From Bacteroidota bacterium (GTDB lineage: Bacteria; Bacteroidota; Bacteroidia; UKL13-3), in the NCBI GenBank assembly GCA_030680835.1, contig JAUXUD010000071.1, positions 1-58,032 on the forward strand: a stretch of 58,032 nt of DNA. Reading direction: 5' to 3'. The position numbers and the translations under genes are program-made. Below are positions 16,766-26,050 of this stretch, one piece after another (position 1 is the first letter of the stretch; every line of letters starts with the position of its first letter). Under the pieces are notes generated by a model that saw nothing but the letters and a program-made list of their open reading frames with translations, was not told where the DNA came from and did not search any database.

Positions 16766-17776
16766 ATGCAAAAGGCAATAATAAAAATAAGGATTACGGC
16801 TTATGTATTATTATACAGTGCAATTGTATCTGCACAGGAACCTCAGCTTAGCCAATTTTATGCATCCCCGGTATTTACAAATCCTGCCTTTGCCGGATCC
16901 GAAAGAAAACTTCGTATTGTTGGCTCTGTTCGAAACCAATACACAGCTTTAAAAAATAGTTTTAAAACTTCTGTTTTTTCAATTGATGGATATTCACAAA
17001 AATTTAACGGTGGGCTAGGCTTGCTCGCATGTTTTGACGTGGCGGGTGATGGTTTACTAAGAACTATTAATCTTTCAGGCATTTATTCTTACAATATGTC
17101 TGTTAACCGTGATTGGTCTGTAAATGCGTCATTGCAGGGTTCAATAATACAGCGCTCGTATGATGCAACAAAGTTAAGATTTGGAGATCAGTTAAATGAA
17201 TTTGCCGGATACACGGGATTGCCTTCCGGCGATTTGAAAAATATGAATGTTCAGGGCCGGGTATTTTCAAATTTCTCAAGCGGATTTTTAGCATATAGTG
17301 ATAACTTTTACGGAGGCATAGCGGTTCATAATTTGTTTGAACCCAACCAATCACTGATGGATAATAATTACAATAATTCGCAGGTTTTGCTTCGCCGCAG
17401 ATATACCGTACATAGCGGACTTAACCTTTACCTGAGCCGATCGCGTTATAAAATTGATAAAATGATTCTTTCTCCCAATATTCTTTTTATGCAACAGCAA
17501 AGCTTTTATCAGGTGAATTTGGGAATGTACTTTAAAAATAAAGCCCTGACTATTGGAAGCTGGCTCAGACAAACTTCCCGCAATTCGGATGCAATTATTA
17601 TCCTGGTGGGTTTAAAATTACCCGCATTCCGGGTAGGGTATAGTTATGACGCAACTATTTCAAAGTCACGTACTTCCATGGGTGGGTCACACGAATTATC
17701 AATGGCATTTCAGATAAAAATAAACACAAAAACCCCCATTCACAGAAGTAAATATATCAAATGTCCCGATTTATAG
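16766..17776 (+). CDS. PorP/SprF family T9SS outer-membrane protein
   Basis: This is an outer-membrane beta-barrel of 336 residues from the PorP/SprF family, which works with the type IX secretion apparatus and is needed for export or attachment of partner type B surface proteins. The signal peptide ends at VSAQ (about residue 24), followed by the hallmark EPQLSQFYASPVFTNPAFAGS. The rest is amphipathic beta-strands with family motifs such as NGGLGLLACFDVAGDGLL and YNNSQVLLRRRYTVHSGLNL. The gene starts 12 bases after the propeller-like gene and closes the secreted cluster, so the upstream type B protein (13514) is its likely partner. Confidence 0.9.
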   Translation: MQKAIIKIRITAYVLLYSAIVSAQEPQLSQFYASPVFTNPAFAGSERKLRIVGSVRNQYTALKNSFKTSVFSIDGYSQKFNGGLGLLACFDVAGDGLLRTINLSGIYSYNMSVNRDWSVNASLQGSIIQRSYDATKLRFGDQLNEFAGYTGLPSGDLKNMNVQGRVFSNFSSGFLAYSDNFYGGIAVHNLFEPNQSLMDNNYNNSQVLLRRRYTVHSGLNLYLSRSRYKIDKMILSPNILFMQQQSFYQVNLGMYFKNKALTIGSWLRQTSRNSDAIIILVGLKLPAFRVGYSYDATISKSRTSMGGSHELSMAFQIKINTKTPIHRSKYIKCPDL

Positions 17777-17935
17777 TTAATTTAAATAAAAAATCCATTA
17801 TAATTGTATGGTTATTTTATTAGATTTGAAAAAAGTATGATTGATTTAATTCGTTTTTAATATCAAATTTTTGGTTCGATTGCAATTATTAAATAAATGC
17901 AAGCTTGCTCATTATTCACATATAATACCGAAAAG

Positions 17936-19066
17936 ATGGAAATGGAAACAAACATATTATTGGTTGAAGACAATCCACGGGATGCTGCACAACTAAAAAG
18001 CATTCTCGAAGAAATTAATTTCCCGGAAAAGTCTTTATTGATGGCTTCATCATTAAGAGGGGCTATTACTCATGAAGTTTCGAAAAAAAAGATTACACTG
18101 ATTCTGCTGGATTTGAGTCTGCCCGATTGTGATGGAATTAACACGGTAAAATCAATTCGTAATTTTTTTCCGGACAATACGATTATAGTAATAACAACCG
18201 CCCAGGATGAAAATATAGCCATGAGTGCCTTAAGAGAAGGTGCACAGGATTACCTGATAAAGGGAACCTGTTGTGCAGTGGCGATGCGCCGGATTATTAG
18301 ATTTGCACTTGAACGACAGTTAACCTTAAAGAAACTGAATGAAGCGTCTGAATCCAGCTTAAAAGCGGATCAGAAAATAGTACAGATGAATGAACAATTG
18401 AGAAACCTGTCGGCTTATCTGCAAAACATACGCGAAAACGAACGTACAACAATCGCACGTGAAATACATGATGAACTGGGTCAACAGCTTACCGGCCTGA
18501 AAATGGATATTTCTTGGCTCAAAAAAAGATTGCAGAACGATATGCCTGCCAGTGAAAAGGTGAAAGAAATATTATCCTTAATCGATGGTACCATCAAGTC
18601 GGTTAGAAGGATTTCTACAGAGTTACGTCCCGGAATACTGGACGATATGGGATTAATCGCAGCAATCGACTGGCAGAATGTAGAGTTTGGGAAACGGGTT
18701 GGAATCAACTGCAGGTTTGAAAACAGGGTTGAAGAATTGCCTTTTCACAAAAACATTGCCACCGGAATTTTCAGGATATTTCAGGAAACTTTAACAAATA
18801 TTGCCAGGCATGCTGAGGCCAATGAAATTGTTACAACTTTTTATCGTGAAAATCAAAATCTGGTTTTAACCGTGAATGATGACGGCAAGGGATTTGACGA
18901 GTATGAAGTTTCGGAAAAAAGAACCCTGGGACTTATCGGCATGAGGGAAAGAGCTTTTATGATGGGAGGCAAACTCTACATAAACAGCGTAAAAAATAAA
19001 GGGACTACTTCTATTTTGGTGGTTCCGCTTATGACAGAACACAGGGCAAAAGTAATGTCGTTATGA
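17936..19066 (+). CDS. Receiver-HisKA_3-HATPase hybrid histidine kinase
   Basis: This is a cytosolic kinase with an N-terminal receiver domain. I start it at 17936 (MEMETNILLVEDNPRD); the 13 residues possible upstream are unlike the family. Receiver domain: acidic pair in VEDN, phospho-acceptor Asp59 (LLDLSLPD), Thr/Lys pair in TTAQD and LIKG. A coiled coil leads to the HisKA_3 box ENERTTIAREIHDELGQQL with His178, then HATPase_c with N-box FQETLTNIARHAEA, DDGKGFD and GLIGMRERA. There are no membrane segments, so its input must come through the receiver or a partner. Stop and start overlap the next gene as ATGA, so the two are translationally coupled. The kinase lies next to the T9SS cluster but 160 bases away from it. 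Confidence 0.93.
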   Translation: MEMETNILLVEDNPRDAAQLKSILEEINFPEKSLLMASSLRGAITHEVSKKKITLILLDLSLPDCDGINTVKSIRNFFPDNTIIVITTAQDENIAMSALREGAQDYLIKGTCCAVAMRRIIRFALERQLTLKKLNEASESSLKADQKIVQMNEQLRNLSAYLQNIRENERTTIAREIHDELGQQLTGLKMDISWLKKRLQNDMPASEKVKEILSLIDGTIKSVRRISTELRPGILDDMGLIAAIDWQNVEFGKRVGINCRFENRVEELPFHKNIATGIFRIFQETLTNIARHAEANEIVTTFYRENQNLVLTVNDDGKGFDEYEVSEKRTLGLIGMRERAFMMGGKLYINSVKNKGTTSILVVPLMTEHRAKVMSL

Positions 19067-19692
19067 TAAATATTTTAATTGCAGATGACCACGATGTGGT
19101 TAGAAAAGGACTGAAACAAATCATAGAAGAAGAGTTTCACAACTCCCAGATTCAGGAGGCCATTAATGGCAACGAACTATTAAAAAAAGTGCATACCGAA
19201 AAATTCGATATTGTAATCAGCGATATATCAATGCCGGGACGAAGCGGTATGGAATCGTTAAAGCAAATAAAGGAAGAATTTCCCAAATTGCCGGTTTTAA
19301 TATTAAGTATGCATCCTGATGAGGAGTATGCTGTAAGGGCCTTAAAGGCAGGAGCCTCTGGTTATCTTTCAAAGGCAAGTGCTGCCGAAGAATTAATATT
19401 GGCAATACGGCAGATATTAAGCGGCCGGCGTTATATTTCGGCAAATGTTGGCGAAAAACTTGCAGAAAATCTCGACCAGAAACATGATAAGGAACTGCAT
19501 GAAAATTTATCAAACCGGGAATTTGATGTAATGAAAATGATTGCTTCGGGAAAAACCGTTTCGGAAATTGCAAAACTATTTTCTTTAAGTGTTAATACCA
19601 TAAGTACATACAGGGCTCGTATTATGGAAAAAATGTGTTTTAAAACCAATGCTGAACTTACCCACTATGCCATAAAAAACCATTTGGTTTAA
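19063..19692 (+). CDS. NarL/LuxR-family response regulator
   Basis: This is a 209-residue DNA-binding response regulator, the likely partner of the kinase whose stop codon it overlaps (ATGA). Receiver domain (1-120): Asp8-Asp9, phospho-acceptor Asp54 (VISDISMPGRSG), Ser in LILSMHPDE, Lys in GYLSKAS. The C-terminal LuxR-type helix-turn-helix spans about 146-209 (LSNREFDVMKMIASGKTVSEIA, SVNTISTYRARIMEKM). The targets are unknown. The adjacent PorP/SprF cluster upstream and the outer-layer genes downstream are natural candidates. Confidence 0.94.
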   Translation: MINILIADDHDVVRKGLKQIIEEEFHNSQIQEAINGNELLKKVHTEKFDIVISDISMPGRSGMESLKQIKEEFPKLPVLILSMHPDEEYAVRALKAGASGYLSKASAAEELILAIRQILSGRRYISANVGEKLAENLDQKHDKELHENLSNREFDVMKMIASGKTVSEIAKLFSLSVNTISTYRARIMEKMCFKTNAELTHYAIKNHLV

Positions 19693-19778
19693 TTGAAACT
19701 CACTCAGGAGCATTTACTTCGTTTTTTTTTAGCTTTTGAAAATTGATTTTTGTTTACGTAATTGTTCGAAAATTAATT

Positions 19779-20447
19779 ATGACCCCTTCCTTTTTCAAAG
19801 TCATTTTATTTATAATTCCGATTGTTTGGGTTTCATGTGCCCCTACGCGAATTGTAAAACCATTGGCAAAAGGTGAACAAACCCTTTCATTTAATTTAGG
19901 GGGACCTTTAATCAACTTTGCCGGAGCTCCCATTCCGGTTCCGCTGTCGGCATTATCATATTCAAAAGGAATTACCGCTACTACTACTGCATTTTCGGGT
20001 TTGCATACCACCGCTTTGTTGTTTGGTGTTTTTCAAACAGATATAGGAATCTGCACCCAACTTTATTATAATCCTGCAAAGAAGTTTGGTATCAGCATAA
20101 ATCCGGTAATTAATTTTGCCATTGACCGATGGGAATGGAATGCTAAATTATGGCCCGAACTGGATATAAATGTATATAAGGATTTGGGAAAGAAATGCCT
20201 GCTGTATGGTGGTATGGCAAGCTGGTTTGAATTGAGTAAAATACGGCCACATCGTGAAATACAGCAACAATTTATCTTTATAAATCCGCATCTGGGATTC
20301 TCAATATCAACAGGTAAATGGAACTATTGTATGGAAACTAAATATTTAATGGGAGGTATTAAAAATAAGCCCAATGTGGCCGATTATATTGGAATCAACA
20401 ATCATGGAGCTATTGGCATTTATTTAAATGTGAGCAGAAAATTCTAA
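19779..20447 (+). CDS. Putative outer-membrane-associated (lipo)protein
   Basis: I do not recognise a family for this 222-residue product. I chose the start at 19779 (MTPSFFKVILFIIPIVWVSCAPTRIV). This gives a hydrophobic leader ending in V-W-V-S-C, which resembles a lipobox except for Trp at position -3. The mature part is rich in alternating hydrophobic strands with aromatic ends (FNLGGPLINFAG, FGISINPVINFAI, YLNVSRKF), as in small outer-membrane barrels or lipoprotein-like beta proteins. It is followed after 2 bases by the hydrolase gene, so the two form an operon and may act together at the cell envelope. Confidence 0.6.
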   Translation: MTPSFFKVILFIIPIVWVSCAPTRIVKPLAKGEQTLSFNLGGPLINFAGAPIPVPLSALSYSKGITATTTAFSGLHTTALLFGVFQTDIGICTQLYYNPAKKFGISINPVINFAIDRWEWNAKLWPELDINVYKDLGKKCLLYGGMASWFELSKIRPHREIQQQFIFINPHLGFSISTGKWNYCMETKYLMGGIKNKPNVADYIGINNHGAIGIYLNVSRKF

Positions 20448-20449
20448 AG

Positions 20450-21349
20450 ATGAAACCCATAAATTATATTGTATTTTTTATATTTATTTTTATCCAGATA
20501 TCATGTTTGCGATTGGATAGCAACCTTTATAATCTTTCTGAAAAAATTACTGAATATAAATACGATAATTATACCGGACTCTCAGATTTTAGACTGGATG
20601 CATCCTATAAAATACATGACAGCATGATTCATCTTTTTACCTTGGATTCAAAAGGAGTAAAAGATACCAGGTCATTTAAAATATATGCAATATATCTGGG
20701 TGATATTAACAGAATTGAAACGGATACGGTTATCATGTATTGTCATGGAAACAAGTGGCACATGGATTTTTACTGGCAACGTGCCAAGTTGCTTGCACAT
20801 GTGGGTTCAAAACATCGTTTTGGTGTATTAATGCTCGATTACCGGGGCTTTGGTTTATCGGAAGGCCCCCCCACTGAGGATGGCTTATATGCTGATGTAA
20901 CAGCATGTTTGCAATGGCTCAAACAAAAGGGTTTATCAAATGAACGATTAATGATGTATGGTTTTAGTATGGGTAGCGCAGCGGCAACTATGTTAACTGC
21001 CAATCCTGCTGTTCTTGTTCCGAACAAACTATTGCTGGAGGCTCCTTTTGCAAGTGCCGCAGTAATGGCTGCTGATGCAGCGGGGTTGAACCTGCCCGGC
21101 AGTTATGTAACAAATTTAAAAATAAACAATGCCGAAGAAATCAAAAAAGTTTCGCAGCCGCTGTTTTGGATTCATGGCGTGAATGATAATTTTTTAAATA
21201 TTAAAACCCATGGTGAAGTTGTTTTTAAAAATTATGGTGGAAGCTATAAAGAAGCATACCGCATTGAGGGTGCCGACCATGGCCAGATACCTGCGGTGTT
21301 TGGTTTTATAAATTATACCCATGCAATCGGGAAATTTTTGATGAAATAA
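20450..21349 (+). CDS. Envelope alpha/beta hydrolase
   Basis: This is an alpha/beta-hydrolase-fold enzyme of 299 residues with a leader ending in IFIQISC. That is an imperfect lipobox, so the protein may be a lipoprotein. The fold signature is VIMYCHGNKWHMDF (oxyanion-hole strand), LMLDYRGFGLSEG, the nucleophile elbow GFSMGSAAAT, the acid-side WIHGVNDNFLN and the catalytic His in GADHGQIP. Homologs are often annotated as serine aminopeptidase-like or dienelactone-hydrolase-like; the substrate is unknown. It is in an operon with the preceding outer-layer gene and ends 5 bases from the convergent dehydrogenase gene. Confidence 0.82.
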   Translation: MKPINYIVFFIFIFIQISCLRLDSNLYNLSEKITEYKYDNYTGLSDFRLDASYKIHDSMIHLFTLDSKGVKDTRSFKIYAIYLGDINRIETDTVIMYCHGNKWHMDFYWQRAKLLAHVGSKHRFGVLMLDYRGFGLSEGPPTEDGLYADVTACLQWLKQKGLSNERLMMYGFSMGSAAATMLTANPAVLVPNKLLLEAPFASAAVMAADAAGLNLPGSYVTNLKINNAEEIKKVSQPLFWIHGVNDNFLNIKTHGEVVFKNYGGSYKEAYRIEGADHGQIPAVFGFINYTHAIGKFLMK

Positions 21350-21354
21350 ATTTT

Positions 21355-23376
21355 CTAAAACTGTAGCAGTTTTTCCAGGTCGGTTTTAAATCGTTCTTTA
21401 GGTAAAAAATTTTGTTCCAGTTCAGTATTAAACGGTACCGGACTATCGAGGCTGCCGGTTCTTATTACGGGTGCATCCAGGTATTGAAAACAATGCTGGG
21501 CAATATGTGCGGCTATTTCGGCACCGATGCCCCCGGTTAAAGTATCTTCATGCAATATAATGGCCTTGCCTGTTTTCTTCACACTGGCTTCCACAGCTTC
21601 TTTATCCCAGGGCAACAGCGTTCTCAAATCAATAATATCGGCATCAATATTTTTTTCTTTTACGTAGGCATTGGCCCAGTGTACCCCTGCTCCATAAGTT
21701 ATAATACTTACATCGTTTCCGGTTTGAACCTGCTTCGCTTTTCCAATATCCAGCATATAATAATCATCATACACTTCCTCTTCCAGTTCAACCATGCGGT
21801 ATAAAACTTTGTGTTCAAAAAAGAGCACTGGATTGGGATCATTTATCGCGGCCGTTAATAAACCTTTCGCATCTGCAGGTGTTGAAGGGTAAACAATTTT
21901 TAAACCCGGAACATGAAAAAACCAGGCTTCGTTGCTTTGCGAATGGAAAGGTCCTGCACCCACTCCTGCTCCGGTAGGCATTCGCACCACCACATCGGCA
22001 GGCTGGCCCCAGCGGTAATAACTTTTGGCCAGGTTGTTTACAATCTGGTTGAACCCAACGCTTACAAAATCGGCAAACTGCATTTCAACCATAGCCTTCA
22101 TTCCTTTAATTGCCAATCCATATCCTGCCCCTAAAATCGCACTTTCACATAAGGGCGTATTGCGCACCCTGCCTTTACCAAACTCTTCTACAAAACCCTG
22201 GGTAATTTTAAAAACCCCTCCATATTCAGCAATATCCTGCCCCATTAAAACCAGGTTTTCATGTTTACGCATGGCTTGTTTTAAGCCATCACTGATGGCA
22301 TCTATATATCTTTTTTTACTTTTGTTTTCGGTTGCAGGTTTAACAATTACATGCTGCAAACTGCCGTGATTAAAAGTACTGGCAGGTAAACTTACAGGTA
22401 CAAATACATCAGCAAGTTCAAATTCTGTATTCGGAATAATATCCGGCTTGGCCAGCACTTCTTCAACACCATTATCAATCTCCTTTTTAATTTCAGCACG
22501 AAATGTTTCAATCATTTCATCTGTTAAAATTCCCTCTTGTTGAAGATAGTTTTCATAATTACTCAGAGGGTCTTTTTTGCCCCACAATTCAAACAATTCC
22601 TGCGGTACATATTTTGTTCCCGATGCCTCTTCATGTCCGCGCATTCTAAAGGTCATACATTCCAATAGCACGGGTCTGGGGTTATTACGTAACGATTCAC
22701 TCAGGTTTTTTATCGTATCATAAGCTTCAAGTATGTTGTTCCCATCAATTTTATAGGCCTCCATACCATAACCGATTCCCTTATCCGTAAAACTCTTAAA
22801 CTTAAATTGTTCATTTGATGGAGTTGATAAGCCATATCCATTATTTTCAATTAAAAAAATTACCGGCAATTGCCATACGGCAGCCGTGTTTAATGCTTCA
22901 TGAAAATCTCCTTCGCTGGCACCGCCATCACCACTGAAAACAACGGTTACCTTTTTTTCCTTATTCAGTAAATGGGCAAGTGCAATCCCGTCGGCTACAC
23001 CCAGCATGGCTCCCAAATGCGAAATCATTCCTATAATATGGTATTCATTGGTTCCAAAATGGAAAGAACGCTCTCTGCCTTTAGAAAATCCATCCATTTT
23101 TCCCTGCCATTGCGAAAATAATTTGGCAAAAGGAATTCCCCTTGCAGTAAAAACGCCCAGGTTACGGTGCAAAGGCAGAATATATTCATCGGCCTGTAAA
23201 GCCTTTGCCACACCTACACTAATAGCCTCTTGTCCGATACCACTAAACCACTTGCTCACCTGTCCCTGACGTAAAAGAATCAGCATTTTCTCTTCAATCA
23301 TACGGGGTTTTAGGATGGATTGATACAAGTCTATGAGTAATTCGTTACTATATTGTTTTCTGTAAAATGTAATCAT
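21355..23376 (-). CDS. Fused E1 alpha/beta 2-oxoacid dehydrogenase
   Basis: This is a thiamine-diphosphate-dependent E1 component with the alpha and beta chains fused in one 673-residue polypeptide. The start at 23376 (MITFYRKQYSNELLIDLYQSIL) was preferred to an in-frame Met 18 codons upstream. The alpha part (about 1-320) has GDGGASEGDFHEALNTAAVWQLPVIFLIENNG, the ThDP motif, and RMRGHEEASG. The beta part (about 360-673) begins KKRYIDAISDGLKQAMRKHENLVLMGQDIAEYGG and ends with the transketolase C-terminal domain (GKAILHEDTLTGG). The substrate is branched-chain 2-oxoacids or pyruvate; sequence alone does not settle it. No E2 or E3 gene is nearby, so the complex must be assembled from distant loci. 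Confidence 0.92.
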   Translation of the reverse strand: MITFYRKQYSNELLIDLYQSILKPRMIEEKMLILLRQGQVSKWFSGIGQEAISVGVAKALQADEYILPLHRNLGVFTARGIPFAKLFSQWQGKMDGFSKGRERSFHFGTNEYHIIGMISHLGAMLGVADGIALAHLLNKEKKVTVVFSGDGGASEGDFHEALNTAAVWQLPVIFLIENNGYGLSTPSNEQFKFKSFTDKGIGYGMEAYKIDGNNILEAYDTIKNLSESLRNNPRPVLLECMTFRMRGHEEASGTKYVPQELFELWGKKDPLSNYENYLQQEGILTDEMIETFRAEIKKEIDNGVEEVLAKPDIIPNTEFELADVFVPVSLPASTFNHGSLQHVIVKPATENKSKKRYIDAISDGLKQAMRKHENLVLMGQDIAEYGGVFKITQGFVEEFGKGRVRNTPLCESAILGAGYGLAIKGMKAMVEMQFADFVSVGFNQIVNNLAKSYYRWGQPADVVVRMPTGAGVGAGPFHSQSNEAWFFHVPGLKIVYPSTPADAKGLLTAAINDPNPVLFFEHKVLYRMVELEEEVYDDYYMLDIGKAKQVQTGNDVSIITYGAGVHWANAYVKEKNIDADIIDLRTLLPWDKEAVEASVKKTGKAIILHEDTLTGGIGAEIAAHIAQHCFQYLDAPVIRTGSLDSPVPFNTELEQNFLPKERFKTDLEKLLQF

Positions 23377-23499
23377 GGGTATAAAATGTGGCACAAAAGT
23401 AGTTTTTTTAGACAAACTGTGAGGTACCAAAATAAGCGTATTTGCATATCAAAAGATCAATCCATATAAATAGTATATTTGATTCTTATTTTCAATTAC

Positions 23500-24186
23500 A
23501 TGAAATCTATTTTATTTCTGCATGGAGCTTTAGGTTCTAAAATGCAGTTTACACAATTAATCAGGTTATTGGATGGAGTTTATGACTGCCATTCACTCAA
23601 CTTTTCGGGCCATGGAGGGGAGATGATTCCACCCAATGGGCTTACTTTTGATACCTTTGCCCAAAATATCCTTAGCTATCTGGATCAGCATAAAATAGAG
23701 AAAATAAATTTATTTGGGTTTAGTATGGGAGGTTACGCGGCTTTATATTTTGCAAAGTTACATCCCCAAAGAGTAGAGAAAATAATCACCTTTAACGTAA
23801 AATTTAACTGGGATCCCATATCTACTGCGAAAGAAACCGGTTTTTTAGACCCTGAAAAAATGCTGGAAAAGGTGCCTGCTTTTGCCAATAACTTAATGAT
23901 GCAGCATGGAATGCTTATCTGGAAAAATCTTTTAAAAAGTACCAGCGACATGATGCACAAGCTGGCGGAAACCATCGTGATGAGTGATGAGGAACTAGGC
24001 AGTATTGCAACTCCTGTTTTGCTGGGAATTGGCGACAGAGACACTACCAGCAGTATAAAGGAAACAACTGATGCGTATAAATTATTGCCAAATTCGCAAT
24101 TATTGGTATTGCCAAATACGGCACATCCTTTCGAAAAATTGGATCTGGATTATTTACAATTGGCAATAAAAAAATATTTTCTTTAA
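23500..24186 (+). CDS. Alpha/beta hydrolase
   Basis: This is a 228-residue cytosolic alpha/beta hydrolase. I start it at 23500 (MKSILFLHGALGSKMQF) because the family begins right at this strand. Motifs: LFLHGALGS (oxyanion region), LNFSGHGGE, nucleophile elbow GFSMGGYAAL, acid GIGDRDTTS, catalytic His in NTAHPFEKL. It resembles the MenH/haloperoxidase group in size and motifs, but the substrate is unknown. Divergent from the E1 gene, with about 120 bases between the two starts. Confidence 0.85.
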   Translation: MKSILFLHGALGSKMQFTQLIRLLDGVYDCHSLNFSGHGGEMIPPNGLTFDTFAQNILSYLDQHKIEKINLFGFSMGGYAALYFAKLHPQRVEKIITFNVKFNWDPISTAKETGFLDPEKMLEKVPAFANNLMMQHGMLIWKNLLKSTSDMMHKLAETIVMSDEELGSIATPVLLGIGDRDTTSSIKETTDAYKLLPNSQLLVLPNTAHPFEKLDLDYLQLAIKKYFL

Positions 24187-24269
24187 ATTTGAATTTATAT
24201 TTTATGTTTTGGTTCAATAATTGCGGTATTTAAAAGTTATTTAAAACTGAACCGGCAAAAATTAAGAAG

Positions 24270-24734
24270 ATGAAAAAATTACTCATACTGTTATTATGTT
24301 TTGTTTCATTCAGTTCATTTGCTCCTGGTGAGGGCGATGGATTAAAATGGTATAGCTGGAATGAAGGCTATCCGTTGGCGATGAAAAATAAAAAGATTAT
24401 ATTGGTTGATGCCTATACAGATTGGTGTGGCTGGTGCAAAAAAATGGACCGCGATACCTATGCCAATGCAGATGTTATCAAAAAGCTGAACCAGCATTTT
24501 ATCGTTATAAAATTTAACCCGGAGTTACGCGATTTAACCTATAATGTAGACAGCGTAACCTATACTGCAAAAGAATTTTTTACCCAGTTAACGCGTGGAG
24601 AAAATACCGGTTTTCCTACTACATACTTTATTAATCCAGTAAAAAAATCATTAATGATTGATCCCGGTTACAAAGATGCCGCTGCTTTTATGCAGGTTCT
24701 GGATCATGTAATTGCTGAAGCTAAAGGGAAATAA
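24270..24734 (+). CDS. Exported thioredoxin-fold protein (CGWC)
   Basis: This is a 154-residue periplasmic thioredoxin-like protein of the thioredoxin_7/DUF255-like type. The signal peptide MKKLLILLLCFVSFSSFA is followed by WYSWNEGYPLAMKNKKIILVDAYTDWCGWCKKMDRDTYA, with the redox pair C-G-W-C. The cis-Pro region is TGFPTTYFI. Members of this group reduce disulfides or act in cytochrome maturation; the partner is unknown here. The gene is 83 bases downstream of the hydrolase, on the same strand. Confidence 0.88.
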   Translation: MKKLLILLLCFVSFSSFAPGEGDGLKWYSWNEGYPLAMKNKKIILVDAYTDWCGWCKKMDRDTYANADVIKKLNQHFIVIKFNPELRDLTYNVDSVTYTAKEFFTQLTRGENTGFPTTYFINPVKKSLMIDPGYKDAAAFMQVLDHVIAEAKGK

Positions 24735-24763
24735 AGAGCTCCTGGTATTTTGATTCTTCAGGG

Positions 24764-25888
24764 TCAACTCACAAATGGCTGATAATTTACCCTGCTGATA
24801 ATTCCCGTTTCATTAGGTTGGTAATTTTTTGTAAAAGTAGCAGGTATCCGCGCTTTCAATTTTTCATTCCACTTAAATTCGAAGGCATTCAAAATTTGAT
24901 TTTTTTCTTCAATCAGATCAATTTCCTGTTGCATGGTTGAACGCCAAAAAAAGTGTTGGGCATATCGTAAATGATTATGATTTTGTTTCAATCGTTCGCT
25001 AATCATAAAATTCTCCCATAAGGCTCCAATGTCTGTTCTTTGTGCAACTTTGTTAAAATTGCTGATTACGGCATTTCTAACCCCATTATCCCAAAAGTAA
25101 ATCTTTTTGCTGGTGGTAATTTCACTACGGAGGTTTCTGCTAAAGGCACTTAATTTAAAAATAATAAATGTTTTTTCTAATAAGTCAATATACCTGCTAA
25201 TGGTTGTTTTATCTACTCCCAGCATTCGCGATAATTCATTGTAGGAAACTTCGCTACCAACCTGAAATGCCAGCGCCTGCAATATTTTTTGCAGGAGTTC
25301 AGGCTTCCGGATTCCCCCCAAACTTAACAAATCCTTATATAAATAGCTAGAGACTAAAGTGCGCAAAAGGCGTTCCGCTTCACCCTGATTTTGCGTAATA
25401 TCGGGGTATAAACCATATATAAGTCTTTGTTCCAATAACCTCGATTCTTCAAGCCAGGATGTATGATTGCTCATTTCTTCAATAGAAATCGGGTGAATCT
25501 GATACTCATATTTACGGCCTGTTAAGGGTTCATTAATTTCGCTCGCCATTTCCAATGCCGATGATCCGGTAGCAATTACCTGCACCGTTTTTATTTTATC
25601 AGTTATTAATTTAAGGGTTATCCCAATGTTTTTTGCCCTTTGGGCTTCATCTATAAACAGAATTTTTTTGTGGCCAATGATAGCTTTGAGTTGTGTGGAT
25701 GTTATATTTTCCATTAAGGCTCTTACATCTGGTTCATCACAATCCAACAATAAATATTCCCCCTCAAACTCTGAAGCCAGTTGTTGTGTAATGGTGGTTT
25801 TCCCAACCTGTCTGCTGCCATATAAAATAATAGCCTTTCCTTTAAACATGGCATCTTTAATAGAAGAGTAAACTGTTCGAACAATCAT
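24764..25888 (-). CDS. AAA_14/DUF4143 ATPase
   Basis: This is a 374-residue P-loop ATPase. The N-terminal AAA_14 domain has Walker A LYGSRQVGKTT and Walker B KILFIDEAQR, with VIATGSSALEM as sensor region. The winged helix and C-terminal DUF4143 domain follow (SYNELSRMLGVDKTTISRYIDLLEKTFIIFKL, then KIYFWDNGVRNAV). The start is placed at 25888 (MIVRTVYSSIKD). The longer open frame to 26002 only reads an AT-rich, iteron-containing upstream region as hydrophobic residues. The molecular role of this widespread, often solitary family is not established; some relatives resemble nucleases or toxin-like ATPases. The upstream palindromic repeats (25936-26050) suggest autoregulation. Confidence 0.87.
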   Translation of the reverse strand: MIVRTVYSSIKDAMFKGKAIILYGSRQVGKTTITQQLASEFEGEYLLLDCDEPDVRALMENITSTQLKAIIGHKKILFIDEAQRAKNIGITLKLITDKIKTVQVIATGSSALEMASEINEPLTGRKYEYQIHPISIEEMSNHTSWLEESRLLEQRLIYGLYPDITQNQGEAERLLRTLVSSYLYKDLLSLGGIRKPELLQKILQALAFQVGSEVSYNELSRMLGVDKTTISRYIDLLEKTFIIFKLSAFSRNLRSEITTSKKIYFWDNGVRNAVISNFNKVAQRTDIGALWENFMISERLKQNHNHLRYAQHFFWRSTMQQEIDLIEEKNQILNAFEFKWNEKLKARIPATFTKNYQPNETGIISRVNYQPFVS

Positions 25889-25935
25889 AACAGGATCATT
25901 TAATAGCACAAAAATAACCAAATAATTCAAAAAAT

Positions 25936-26050
25936 ATACTAATTGGGTGATTATAATCACTAAAAAACATATTAATTGGTGATTATAATCACCAAAAAAC
26001 ATATTAATTGGTGGTTATAATCACCAAAAAACATATTAATTGGGTGATTA
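25936..26050. repeat. Palindromic iterons upstream of the DUF4143 ATPase
   Basis: About three and a half tandem units of 32-34 bases each carry the same dyad. In unit 2 (25970-26001), TTGGTGATTA (25977-25986) is followed directly by its reverse complement to 25996, a perfect 20-base palindrome. Unit 3 (26002-26033) has one mismatch, unit 1 (25936-25969) has one extra G and one change, and unit 4 is cut short at 26050. A constant spacer AAAAAACATATTAA lies between dyads. The array sits in the 301-base gap between the ATPase start and the divergent PAS gene, 48-162 bases before the ATPase start. It is a good candidate for a set of operators bound by a dimeric protein. Confidence 0.8.

Noticed and set aside
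25889-26002. Upstream extension of the DUF4143 ATPase with a membrane-like N-terminus
   Set aside because: The hydrophobic residues come from reading the AT-rich iteron region; the family begins at the later Met.
25936-26050. CRISPR array
   Set aside because: The repeats are directly adjacent palindromic iterons with only a constant A-rich linker and no variable spacers.
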